Shown here: positions 7,377-15,649 of the stretch, one piece after another
How positions within the stretch are numbered: position 1 is the stretch's first letter
Layout of the letters: every line of letters starts with the position of its first letter
Source: a virus
IMG/VR virus record: IMGVR_UViG_3300047299_000005
Coordinates: 1-37,941 of that record
Strand: one strand, 5' to 3'
Length of the DNA: 37,941 nucleotides
Made by a program: the position numbers and the translations under genes
Notes under the pieces: model-generated
Seen by the model: only the letters and a program-made list of their open reading frames with translations
Told to the model about the DNA's origin: nothing
The model's database searches: none

Positions 7377-9818
7377 ATGGCTATTTCTGATGCGCTTGCT
7401 TGGCGTTTGAATAACGGAGGTACAGCTTCTGACTTGTACGCTGATATTAATAACTTCCTAGCTACTAATCCTACAGCAGCTGAAACTCAAGCTGCAATGG
7501 CTCAGTACGGTATTTCACCTGAAGATGTAGCTGCTGCAACTGGTGGTAAATCAGGTGGGATGCTTAGTGGTAACATCATGGCAGGTGCTAGTTGGAATAG
7601 TACCAATACAGCCTTGCAAGATGCTCTTACTCAAGCTACAGGTCAACAGACATCTAACTACGCTGTAGGTGGGTCTACAACTACTGACACTCTTAACCAA
7701 CTCAATACATTCTTGGCAGGTGGTGGTCAGTTTGATCCTAATGCTACAGTTTATTTGCAAGCTGGTGGTGTTGACTTCATTCAAGGCGTAGATAAAGCTG
7801 TTGTTAAAGACAATCTAAACCAGATCGTTAAGACACTTGGTGACCAAGGTGTCAATGTTGTCTTGACTGGTTCACCTTACGCTACATCAGTGCAAGATGT
7901 TATTGATAATAAGTTTAACCCTGAAGTAGATCAGATTTATAAAGATGTTGCTAAGGCTAACTCTAATGTTGCTTTGGTTAACACTCAAGGTGAGATTCTA
8001 CAGAACAAGAACCTGTTAGTTGATGCTTTGCATACTAATGCTGAAGGCACAGCTATCTATAATCAGTCAGTTATTGACGCTCTATCTCAGTTTAAGAATG
8101 AAGTACCAGCTAGTACACCTCAAACAATTGCTCAAGTCCAAAAGACAGGAGCTATACCGACAGCTCGGGGAACTATCATTGAAGGGGATAATATTGATCA
8201 GCAAATTGCTGGAATTCCCCAAGTCGTTTACGAAACAAAAGTAGATCCTAATAACCCAGCTAACTGGCAGACTGTAAATCCTAAGACTGGTGAAGTAATT
8301 AACTCAGGTACATTTGCAGGTGGTGGTGATCGTGGCTTGTTAGCTGCAGCAGCTCCTGTTATTGGTTTGGCAGCTTCTACGGTAGGTTTGCCTTTTATTT
8401 CAGGTATGCTAGGCAGTGCTACAGGTTTGACAGGCTCGGCTTTGTCCGGGCTTACAGGTGCTACCATTGGTGGAGGTACTACAGCTTTAGCAGGTGGAAC
8501 TACAGAGGACATTCTTAAAGGTGCTCTGTTAGCTGGTGGGGCTTCTTATGGTAGTTCTTTGTTAGATAACTACCTAGCTACAGGTTCTACTGCTGATGTA
8601 GGTATCACAGAGAGACAACTAGCTATTGCAGATGCTAAGCAGTTAGCTGCTCAAGGTTTGTCTCAGAGTCAGATTGCTGATATATTAGGTTCTAGTGGCT
8701 ATAATGAAGTAATGGTAGATAGTGCTATTAGAGCTGCTACCAAAGGACTTACACCTACTACACTCCCAACTTCAACAGCTACAGATGTTGTTAATGTAAC
8801 AGGCACAGCAGCCCCAGTTATTAACACAGGTGGTCTGTTAAGCAGTTTAGTAACAACTCCTGCTGCAACAGTATCTACACCAGCAGTTACAGATGCAGGC
8901 ACAGTTAAGGTTACAGGTACATCCACACCTCAGCAGGTTGATCAAGCTGTATTGAACTTGGTTAACAGCCAGTTAGCTTCTAATGTAACTACTCCAGCTA
9001 ACTTAGCTAATGTACAAGTTACAGGTACAGCTGATAAGGGTATGATGTCTGGTAACACTGATACTACATCAGCTATTCTGAACACTATTGCAGGTTTGCC
9101 TACAACGCCAGCTACTACACCTACAGTAACTGTAACAGCACAGACACCTGTAACTAATCAAGATGTAGCTACTATTATTAGTTCTTTGGTTCCTACAATT
9201 ACTCCGGCTCAGTCTGCAGCTATTGCTGAACAGGTTATTACAAGCAGTAATCCTAAGACAACTCAAGAAGCTGTTAATGCTGTAGTTGCAACTTTAACAC
9301 CTGCTGTAGCTACTCCAGCTGCTACAACGCCAACAGTAACTGTAACAGCCCCTTCAACACCTAAAGTAGCTGATGTTGTAGCTCCTATTACAGCAGCTTT
9401 ACCAGTAATTACTCCTGCAACTGTCACACCTGAAGTAGTTGTAACAGCCCCTTCAACACCTAAAGTAGCTGATGTTGTAGCTCCTATTACAGCAGCTTTA
9501 CCAGCGGTAACGACACCTACTACTACTACTGCACCGACTACCTCTAATAAGACTAATGAGCTAGGTTTAACTGATGCTCAGATGCTTAACTTACTTAAGG
9601 GTGGTCTAGGTTTGTTAGGTGGTTTAGGAGGAGCTGCCTTAGTAGGTTCAGGTGGTACTACTGTAAACACAGCAGGATTACCTACACAGTTGCCTCCAAT
9701 GTACACAGGTGATTATTTCACTAAGGTACAGCAGAACTATAACCAACTTCTTCCAGCAGTTCCTCGTGATGTCGCAACACCATTACGTGACTGGTATCTT
9801 TCACAATACGGAGCTTAA
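7377..9818 (+). CDS. Large virion protein with SGNH-hydrolase-like domain and Gly/Thr-rich repeats
   Basis: An 813-residue protein. Residues about 66-235 follow the SGNH (GDSL-type esterase) block order: GASWN (Ser72), NYAVGGSTT (block II glycine), LQAGGVDF (130-134, where families usually have GxND) and VDALH (Asp216, His219). Ser, Gly, Asp and His positions are present, but block III lacks its Asn. Residues about 315-400 are a Gly/Ala-rich hydrophobic stretch that could insert in membrane. Then comes a Thr/Val/Pro-rich repeat region with two near-identical 33-residue units, and a C-terminal end (YFTKVQQNYNQLLP, then RDWYLSQYGA). It is probably a tail or spike protein acting on cell-surface glycans. 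Activity is uncertain. Confidence 0.65.
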   Translation: MAISDALAWRLNNGGTASDLYADINNFLATNPTAAETQAAMAQYGISPEDVAAATGGKSGGMLSGNIMAGASWNSTNTALQDALTQATGQQTSNYAVGGSTTTDTLNQLNTFLAGGGQFDPNATVYLQAGGVDFIQGVDKAVVKDNLNQIVKTLGDQGVNVVLTGSPYATSVQDVIDNKFNPEVDQIYKDVAKANSNVALVNTQGEILQNKNLLVDALHTNAEGTAIYNQSVIDALSQFKNEVPASTPQTIAQVQKTGAIPTARGTIIEGDNIDQQIAGIPQVVYETKVDPNNPANWQTVNPKTGEVINSGTFAGGGDRGLLAAAAPVIGLAASTVGLPFISGMLGSATGLTGSALSGLTGATIGGGTTALAGGTTEDILKGALLAGGASYGSSLLDNYLATGSTADVGITERQLAIADAKQLAAQGLSQSQIADILGSSGYNEVMVDSAIRAATKGLTPTTLPTSTATDVVNVTGTAAPVINTGGLLSSLVTTPAATVSTPAVTDAGTVKVTGTSTPQQVDQAVLNLVNSQLASNVTTPANLANVQVTGTADKGMMSGNTDTTSAILNTIAGLPTTPATTPTVTVTAQTPVTNQDVATIISSLVPTITPAQSAAIAEQVITSSNPKTTQEAVNAVVATLTPAVATPAATTPTVTVTAPSTPKVADVVAPITAALPVITPATVTPEVVVTAPSTPKVADVVAPITAALPAVTTPTTTTAPTTSNKTNELGLTDAQMLNLLKGGLGLLGGLGGAALVGSGGTTVNTAGLPTQLPPMYTGDYFTKVQQNYNQLLPAVPRDVATPLRDWYLSQYGA
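9341..9504 (+). repeat. Direct repeat, two 65-bp copies at 99-bp period, inside the SGNH-domain gene
   Basis: Positions 9341-9405 and 9440-9504 are identical over 65 bp and encode VTAPSTPKVADVVAPITAALP twice, with a 33-codon period. Weaker VTVTA-type units precede them. The identity at DNA level, including third codon positions, indicates recent duplication or gene conversion in a flexible linker region rather than only protein-level selection. Confidence 0.9.
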
Positions 9819-11510
9819 ATGACTACGATCATTACAAAGAATAGCAGTACATCATCAGCTGTACCTGCATCAGGGGATCTAACTAAAGGTGAGTTAGCCA
9901 TTAACGTCACCGATAAGAAGCTGTACACTAAAGACAACTCAGGTACAGTTGTTAAGGTTGTAGGCTCTCTAGGTAATCAAGAAGCTTCAGCAGCTGCCAT
10001 CACAGGTGGTACAGCCGCTGGAGTGGCTATCACTGGTGGCACTATTAACAATACCCCTATTGGTGGTACTACAGCAGCTGCTGTGACAGGTACAACAGTT
10101 ACAGCTACTACAGGCTTTGTAGGTGCTTTGACAGGTAACGTTACAGGTAACACAACAGGTACTCACACAGGTGCTGTAACTGGTAACGTTACAGGCAACG
10201 TCACAGGTAATGTGACAGCCTCTACAGGTACATCTACATTCAACAATGTAACCATTAACGGTACATTGGACATGGATGCTTCCTCTTCAGCTACCATTAC
10301 TAACCTGCCTAACCCAACTAACTCAGGTGATGCAGCTAACAAAGCCTATGTAGATGCTCAAGTTGCAGCTGTAGTGGACGGTGCTCCAGCAGCTCTAGAT
10401 ACCTTAAATGAACTTGCAGCAGCCTTGAATGATGATGCTTCATTCTCTACCACTGTAACTAACTCTATTGCAGCTAAGCTACCTTTGTCAGGTGGTACAA
10501 TGACTGGCAACATTGCAATGGGCACTAACAAGGTTACAGGCCTAGGTACTCCATCGTCAAGCACAGATGCTGCCACTAAAGGTTACGTAGATACTGTCGG
10601 TGATGCTAAGTTAGCCCTGGCAGGTGGAACTATGACAGGTAACATTGTCATGGGTTCTAATAAGGTTACAAGTACAGCTACTCCAAGTGCTGATGATGAT
10701 CTTACACGTAAGGCTTATGTTGACTCTATCCTCGGTAGTGCAACATCAGCAGCTACATCAGCTTCAGCAGCTGCAACATCAGCGACCAATGCAGCTAACT
10801 CAGCCTCAGCAGCTTCTACATCGGCCTCTGCAGCTAGTGCCTCAGCTAGTGCTGCAGCAGCGTCCTATGATTCCTTCGATGATCGCTACTTAGGCTCTAA
10901 GACATCAGCTCCATCAGTGGATAATGATGGTAATGCACTTCTAACAGGTGCTCTCTATTGGAACTCCACAGGTAGTCAGTTGTATGTGTGGAGTGGTAGT
11001 GCATGGACTCAAGCAGCCTTTACAGCTGGTAGCTTCCTCTCGACAGGGGACATCGGAGTTTCCGTACAAGCTTATGACGCTGACCTAACTACATGGGGTG
11101 GTAAGACTGCTCCATCAGGTACTGTCGTAGGTACTACAGATACTCAAACCCTGACTAACAAGACCATTGAAGCTGGTACATTCACCAATGGTTACGCAGA
11201 AGAAGTCTATGCATTTAATACTGGTACTGCGGCAACGATTGACCTCGCTAATGGCTCAGTTCAAATCCCAACATTGACAGGTAACTGTACTTTTACGTTT
11301 CCTACAGCGACAGCAGGTAAGTCTTTCATTATGTTGCTCAAACAAGATGGTACAGGTAGCCGTACTGTGACATGGCCTGCCGCTGTGAAGTGGCCTAGTG
11401 GAACTGCACCTACCATTACAAGTACCGCTTCTAAGCTGGATAAGTACATCTTTACGGCTGATGGTACTAATTGGTATGGTTCAGATGCTGGCAAGAACTA
11501 CACAGTTTAA
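9819..11510 (+). CDS. Tail fibre-type protein
   Basis: A 563-residue protein. The N-terminus, TTIITKNSSTSSAVPASGDLTKGELAINVTDKKLYT, is the adaptor found on many phage fibres. Then come repeated TGNVTGN units, two copies of a GGTMTGNI-MGxNKVT module (about residues 224 and 270), a long Ala/Ser heptad-like stretch (about 308-345) typical of a trimeric shaft, and a C-terminal beta domain with YWNSTGSQLYVWSGSAWTQ and TGNCTFTFP. It should bind host surface receptors. It starts one base after the preceding stop. Its 3' end abuts a GIY-YIG endonuclease gene, which suggests that fibre DNA is the homing target. Confidence 0.85.
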   Translation: MTTIITKNSSTSSAVPASGDLTKGELAINVTDKKLYTKDNSGTVVKVVGSLGNQEASAAAITGGTAAGVAITGGTINNTPIGGTTAAAVTGTTVTATTGFVGALTGNVTGNTTGTHTGAVTGNVTGNVTGNVTASTGTSTFNNVTINGTLDMDASSSATITNLPNPTNSGDAANKAYVDAQVAAVVDGAPAALDTLNELAAALNDDASFSTTVTNSIAAKLPLSGGTMTGNIAMGTNKVTGLGTPSSSTDAATKGYVDTVGDAKLALAGGTMTGNIVMGSNKVTSTATPSADDDLTRKAYVDSILGSATSAATSASAAATSATNAANSASAASTSASAASASASAAAASYDSFDDRYLGSKTSAPSVDNDGNALLTGALYWNSTGSQLYVWSGSAWTQAAFTAGSFLSTGDIGVSVQAYDADLTTWGGKTAPSGTVVGTTDTQTLTNKTIEAGTFTNGYAEEVYAFNTGTAATIDLANGSVQIPTLTGNCTFTFPTATAGKSFIMLLKQDGTGSRTVTWPAAVKWPSGTAPTITSTASKLDKYIFTADGTNWYGSDAGKNYTV

Positions 11511-11512
11511 CA

Positions 11513-12064
11513 ATGACACAAGCATATCTTTATCGATGGACTGAGAAATCTACTGGAAAGTGGTATGTTGGTAGTCGCACGGCTAAAAACTGCCACCCAG
11601 AAGATGGATATATTTGTTCATCAAAATATGTGAAGCCTTTGATTGTTGCTAAACCTGATGATTGGACAAGAGAAGTATTGGTCGTGGCAGATCGCAAGTA
11701 CATTCGAGAATTAGAAGTTAACTATCTCAAATTACTTAATGCTGTAAAAGATAAGCAAAGCTACAATAAACATTATGGCGGTGCTACTTTTATGAATGAT
11801 GGAGAGCCTTACTCTGATGAAACAAAGAGAAAGATTAGCGAATCATTAAAAGGTTCTAAACATCCTTTATTTGGAAAGCCTTGTACTGATGAACGCAGAG
11901 AAGCAATTATCAAAGGTACAACAGGCATAAAGAAAACAACAACTGAAAAGATGCGTAAACCTAAGCGTAAAGATCAATGTCCTCATTGTGGAATCTGGGC
12001 AAGTGGTGGAAACTTAGCTAAGTGGCATCTTGATAAATGTAAGGAAAACCATGTTCTCAGCTAA
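11513..12064 (+). CDS. GIY-YIG homing endonuclease
   Basis: 183 residues from the ATG at 11513, three nt after the fibre stop. The N-terminus has the GIY-YIG core in the form AYLYRWT then KWYVGSRT (residues 4-22). The middle has a NUMOD3-like DNA-binding segment, SDETKRKISESLKGSKHPLFGKP. The end has a Cys/His zinc finger, CPHCGIW then HLDKC. This is the architecture of phage free-standing homing nucleases. In-frame start codons upstream (from 11471) lie inside the fibre gene and are ignored. AT content is higher than in the fibre genes. It has no visible promoter of its own and is probably read with the fibre operon. Confidence 0.85.
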   Translation: MTQAYLYRWTEKSTGKWYVGSRTAKNCHPEDGYICSSKYVKPLIVAKPDDWTREVLVVADRKYIRELEVNYLKLLNAVKDKQSYNKHYGGATFMNDGEPYSDETKRKISESLKGSKHPLFGKPCTDERREAIIKGTTGIKKTTTEKMRKPKRKDQCPHCGIWASGGNLAKWHLDKCKENHVLS

Positions 12065-14015
12065 TGCCTCACAGGTATCGAATGATGTTAAATACATTGA
12101 GGATTTTTGTTCTGTTTATTTAAGGACAGGCACAGGTGCAAGCCAAACAGTTACCACAGGAGTTAAAGAGAATACTGGTGCTTTGGTTATCTCTAAATCT
12201 CGTTCAGCCGCTACAGACTGGGCTTGGTACGATACTTTTAGGGGTGCTACTTATGACTTGGTGTCTAACTCTACAGCCGCACAAACAACACAATCCCAAG
12301 GTTTAACAGCTTTTAATGCTGATGGACATACATGGGGAACACTTGCAAAGATCAATACAAGCGGTGCTACTTATGTAGATATTGTACTGAAGCCAACACC
12401 AAAGTTCTTTGATGTTGTGACTTATACTGGTACAGGTTCGACATCAACGGAAATTGCACATAATCTTGGTGCTGCACCGGGAATGGTCATTTGTAAAAAA
12501 ATAAACTCAACCAGTGATTGGGCTGTTTGGCATAGAGGATCAGGTGGAAACACAGATGTGACGGGATTTGAGCTTAACTCAACAGTTGCCCCACAAAATA
12601 ATCCTGCTGGTTATTCCACGCTTTTTACAAGCACCACATTTCGTCCACAATTTGTAGGAAGCTCTAACGATAACGCAAATAATGTGGGCGCTACCTACGT
12701 AGCCTACCTATTCGCCCATAACGCAGGAGGCTTTGGTCTGACTGGTACAGACAATGTGATTTCGTGTGGGTCGTTTACGACTGACGCAACAACAGGAGCG
12801 GCAACTGTAAATCTGGGATGGGAACCTCAATGGATTCTTACAAAAATGTCTAATGGATTAAGCAATTGGGCATTATTTGACAACATGAGAGGTATGTCGC
12901 TTAAAAATAGTCAAAATTTATCTGCAAATGCATCTAGTGGAGAAAGCTCTCCCGGAAGTGCAGATATTTTTCCGTCTGCAACTGGGTTTAGCGTTGATTA
13001 CTTATCTGGCTCAGGTCAATTTGGAAAAAACAAAAACATCATCTACATCGCCATTCGTCGTGGCCCGATGAAAGTGCCTACGAGCGGGACGAGTGTGTTT
13101 TCACCTACGCTGGCGACGTTCAGCGGCTCAACAGTAACTAACACCGGCTTTGTCACTGATATGGTTATTAACAAAACTGGCGTGGCAACTACTGATAATA
13201 ATTTTGTGCTTGATAGGCTTCGTGGTTCAAATAATGGAGCAGGTCAAATAACTTTACCTTCAACTTCCTCAACATCTGCGGAAGTTGCTAGTTCCGGTCG
13301 TGTTGCGTTTACTGGCTCTGTAACCATCCAAAATGGTTTTTTAGAGCAAGACACAACTGCAAACAACATCGTTTGGGCGTTCAGACGTGCGCCCAGCTTC
13401 TTTGATGAGGTTTGCTATACAGGGACGGGTGCTGCTCAAACATTGACGCATAATCTACAAGCGACCCCAGAACTTGTAATTATTAAAAGCAGAAGTGGCC
13501 TATTTAACTGGGCTGTTCTTTATCCTCCAGCTGGTTATACGGCTGGCAATGTAAATGTATATTTAAACTTAAATACTAATAGCGCAAACCTTGGCCCGTC
13601 GACTTTGAACGGAGGTGCGGCGTACACATCCACAACATTTTCAGTATCAAATCATAACTTGGTTGGTGCATCTGGTGGGACATATGTCGCCTACCTCTTT
13701 GCAACCTGCGCAGGTGTTTCCAAAGTAGGAAGCTACACAGGTAACGGATCAAGCCAGACTATTAACTGTGGTTTTACAAGCGGTGCTAGGTTTGTATTGA
13801 TCAAGTCAACAAGTGCTGCTGGACACTGGCGTGTATATGACACCGCACGAGGAATTGTGGCTGGTAATGAACCGGAGCTATTCCTTAATCTTACCAATGC
13901 AGAGCAAACTGTATATGACGCTATTGATACTGATTCTTCAGGATTCATTGTTAACTCTAACGGGGCAAATGTAAACGATAGCGGAGTTACATACATATTT
14001 TTAGCAATTGCTTAA
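12051..14015 (+). CDS. Tail fibre / receptor-binding protein with repeated beta modules (DUF7483-like)
   Basis: 654 residues starting at ATG 12051 with AAGGAAA before it, overlapping the GIY-YIG gene by 14 nt. It consists of about five diverged repeats, each with a YTGTG(S/A)-type strand followed by NLG-PxxVIxK, then W-x-(V/L)(Y/W/F)-D-x-RG, then a long beta segment ending in TYVAYLFA. Such repeats occur in fibre-like proteins of aquatic phages. Codon use is visibly different from the flanking structural genes: more GGG, CGT/CGC, GCG and CCG, and fewer of the GCT/ACA runs. This points to recent exchange of this host-range module. Confidence 0.8.
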   Translation: MFSANASQVSNDVKYIEDFCSVYLRTGTGASQTVTTGVKENTGALVISKSRSAATDWAWYDTFRGATYDLVSNSTAAQTTQSQGLTAFNADGHTWGTLAKINTSGATYVDIVLKPTPKFFDVVTYTGTGSTSTEIAHNLGAAPGMVICKKINSTSDWAVWHRGSGGNTDVTGFELNSTVAPQNNPAGYSTLFTSTTFRPQFVGSSNDNANNVGATYVAYLFAHNAGGFGLTGTDNVISCGSFTTDATTGAATVNLGWEPQWILTKMSNGLSNWALFDNMRGMSLKNSQNLSANASSGESSPGSADIFPSATGFSVDYLSGSGQFGKNKNIIYIAIRRGPMKVPTSGTSVFSPTLATFSGSTVTNTGFVTDMVINKTGVATTDNNFVLDRLRGSNNGAGQITLPSTSSTSAEVASSGRVAFTGSVTIQNGFLEQDTTANNIVWAFRRAPSFFDEVCYTGTGAAQTLTHNLQATPELVIIKSRSGLFNWAVLYPPAGYTAGNVNVYLNLNTNSANLGPSTLNGGAAYTSTTFSVSNHNLVGASGGTYVAYLFATCAGVSKVGSYTGNGSSQTINCGFTSGARFVLIKSTSAAGHWRVYDTARGIVAGNEPELFLNLTNAEQTVYDAIDTDSSGFIVNSNGANVNDSGVTYIFLAIA

Positions 14016-14024
14016 AGGACTTAT

Positions 14025-14513
14025 ATGCAAGTACGAATCAGAACATCTGGACAAGTCATGTACGAGAGTGAGTTCCGTACACTCTTTCCAAACACATCAC
14101 TACCCCAACAACTTACAGAGGCTCTCATCAATGATCTAGGGGCTGATGTAGTGTTTGAAGGCCCACAAGCGTCAGGCGGTACTGTTTACCAATACTCTCA
14201 AGCACAAGGTGTTGAGCAAGTAAATGGTAAGTGGTACACAAAGTATGTGTTAGGCCCTACCTTTATTGATACTGTTGTAGATGGTGTAACAACTACAGCC
14301 CTTGAGCACGAAACTGCTTATAAGGCTCAGAAGGATGCTGAACAGGCTAAGAGTGTTCGTTACTTAAGAGACTTTAAGTTATCTGAGACTGACTGGAGAT
14401 TTCGTAGTGATATGACACCTTCACAAGAGTGGAAAGACTACTGCCAAGCATTGAGGGATATTCCATCTCAAGCTGGTTTTCCTTGGACTGTTGAGTGGCC
14501 TGTGGCTCCTTGA
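14025..14513 (+). CDS. Tail fibre assembly chaperone-like protein
   Basis: A 162-residue protein directly behind the fibre gene. The C-terminal third (RYLRDFKLSETDWRFRSD, then WKDYCQALRDIPSQAGFPWTVEWP) fits the phage tail assembly chaperone family (Phage_tail_APC-type): an R-x-R-D helix, TDW, and the ALRDIP plus FP-x-x-x-x-WP ending. The N-terminal part (VRIRTSGQVMYESEFRTLFP) is a beta domain seen in related proteins. Fibre-linked copies of this family usually help fold or trimerise the adjacent fibre, and may travel with it as a host-range cassette. Confidence 0.75.
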   Translation: MQVRIRTSGQVMYESEFRTLFPNTSLPQQLTEALINDLGADVVFEGPQASGGTVYQYSQAQGVEQVNGKWYTKYVLGPTFIDTVVDGVTTTALEHETAYKAQKDAEQAKSVRYLRDFKLSETDWRFRSDMTPSQEWKDYCQALRDIPSQAGFPWTVEWPVAP

Positions 14514-14521
14514 GGTAAGCC

Positions 14522-14755
14522 ATGACAGACGAAGTTACTCACTCACAGATCTATGAGCGTTTATGTGCTGTTGAAGCTAAGGTAGACACTCTAGATAAGA
14601 ACACTCAAGAGGTGGTTAAAGCTTTCAATGCAGCCTCAGGAGCCTTCCAAGTACTTGAATGGATCGCTAAAGCTGTTAAACCTATCATTATTATAGGTGC
14701 TTTCTTTGGAGCTATTTGGTTAGCTTTAGACAACAAACTACATGGGATGAAGTAA
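14522..14755 (+). CDS. Small coiled-coil plus transmembrane protein (XhlA/holin-like)
   Basis: A 77-residue protein. An N-terminal amphipathic coiled coil (HSQIYERLCAVEAKVDTLDKN) is followed by a hinge and one transmembrane segment (KPIIIIGAFFGAIWLAL, about residues 53-70) with a short charged tail. This topology resembles XhlA-type accessory holins and other single-span lysis proteins. The main lysis block, however, lies 8 kb downstream, so it may instead be a membrane-associated virion or antiholin protein. It has its own start 8 nt behind the chaperone and overlaps nothing upstream. Confidence 0.55.
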   Translation: MTDEVTHSQIYERLCAVEAKVDTLDKNTQEVVKAFNAASGAFQVLEWIAKAVKPIIIIGAFFGAIWLALDNKLHGMK

Positions 14756-14756
14756 T

Positions 14757-14936
14757 ATGAGTATGCCTACACGAGGTCAGAGAACAGCTAAGAATAAGAT
14801 GAAGAAGGTTATGGGTGAGTACAAAGAAGGTACTCTCCACAGTGGTAAGGGTGGCCCTGTGGTGAAATCCCGTAAACAAGCTATTGCAATTGCCATTAGT
14901 GAAGCTGAAGCTGCTAAGAAACGTAAGAAAAAGTAA
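14757..14936 (+). CDS. DUF6496-like small basic protein
   Basis: 59 residues, very basic. It contains KKVMGEYKEGTLHSGKGGP followed by VKSRKQAIAIAISEAE and a KKRKKK tail. This KVM-EYKxGxLxSG-(K)GPxVKSRKQAIAIALSEA pattern is the hallmark of the short DUF6496 family common in phages and bacteria, presumed nucleic acid-binding and of unknown role. It begins two bases after the preceding stop and is followed by a promoter (14946-14974), so it is the last gene of its transcription segment. Confidence 0.8.
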   Translation: MSMPTRGQRTAKNKMKKVMGEYKEGTLHSGKGGPVVKSRKQAIAIAISEAEAAKKRKKK

Positions 14937-14945
14937 CTATTTTAC

Positions 14946-14974
14946 TTGACAAGATAGTAAAAGTGTGTTACCAT
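14946..14974 (+). promoter_or_regulatory. Internal late promoter (TTGACA / extended TACCAT)
   Basis: TTGACA at 14946-14951, a 17-nt spacer, TACCAT at 14969-14974, with TG one base upstream of the -10 (extended -10). AAAAGT lies at 14959-14964, exactly 4 nt before the -10, as in the promoters at 34969-34997 and 37770-37798. It would start mRNA for tail tube, internal virion and lysis genes. Confidence 0.85.
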
Positions 14975-14998
14975 ATTAAACAAATATAAGGGAAGATA

Positions 14999-15649
14999 AT
15001 GGCTACGACATATCTACAGTTGGTTAACAACGTATTAGTACGTCTAAGGGAGACTGAAGTATCGTCAGTAGGTGATACTCCATATAGTTCCCTTATAGGT
15101 GTTTTTGTTAATGATGCTAAGCGGGAGATTGAGGATGCTCATGACTGGAATGTCCTCACACAGACTATTGTATTGCCTACAGTAGCTAGTACTCGTAACT
15201 ATACCTTAACAGGTTCAGGTCAGAGATTTCGTACTGTAGATGTATTGAATGACACTGAAGATGTACCTATGAGAGCTGTTCCAACTAACTGGATGAACAG
15301 ACAGTATTACTTAGGTACAACTCAGAATGCAGCTCCGGTGTACTACAACTACAACGGTATCTCCGGTGATGATACTCAGGTGGATGTATGGCCTCAGCCT
15401 GATGGTGTCTATTCACTGAGGTTTGAGTTAGTTATCCCTCAAGCTGACTTAACAGCTGATGCGGATACTTTAAAGGTTCCTCATCACTTAGTACAGATGT
15501 TAGCTTACGCTAAAGCTGTTGGTGAGCGAGGTGAAGATGGAGGTTCAACCTTCAGTGAGATTTATCAACAATATCGTTTAGCTTTGGCAGATGCTGTAGC
15601 TATTGAGCGTAACCGCTACGATGAAGAAACTACTTGGGTGGATGTCTAA
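14999..15649 (+). CDS. Tail tubular protein A-like (T7 gp11-type) head-tail adaptor
   Basis: A 216-residue protein (T7 gp11 is about 196) with the typical opening TYLQLVNNVLVRLRETEVSS, then FVNDAKREIEDAHDWN, a beta-rich middle and a C-terminal helical bundle (HHLVQMLAYAKAVGERGEDG). Proteins of this family form the ring between portal and tail nozzle. It is the first gene after an internal promoter and has AAGGGA 5 nt ahead of its ATG. Its stop overlaps the start of the next gene (TAATG), matching the gp11-gp12 pair of T7-like phages. Confidence 0.85.
   Translation: MATTYLQLVNNVLVRLRETEVSSVGDTPYSSLIGVFVNDAKREIEDAHDWNVLTQTIVLPTVASTRNYTLTGSGQRFRTVDVLNDTEDVPMRAVPTNWMNRQYYLGTTQNAAPVYYNYNGISGDDTQVDVWPQPDGVYSLRFELVIPQADLTADADTLKVPHHLVQMLAYAKAVGERGEDGGSTFSEIYQQYRLALADAVAIERNRYDEETTWVDV

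Noticed and set aside
8228-8512. Minus-strand open frame opposite the SGNH-domain gene
   Set aside because: Pro/Ala/Val-rich mirror of the Gly/Thr/Ala-rich coding strand. No ribosome site and no operon context.
9300-9510. CRISPR-like or satellite array
   Set aside because: Only two copies, inside an open protein frame with a 33-codon period. Best explained as protein repeat duplication.
11471-11512. Upstream start for the GIY-YIG gene
   Set aside because: Lies inside the fibre gene without a ribosome site. ATG 11513 gives the normal GIY-YIG N-terminus.
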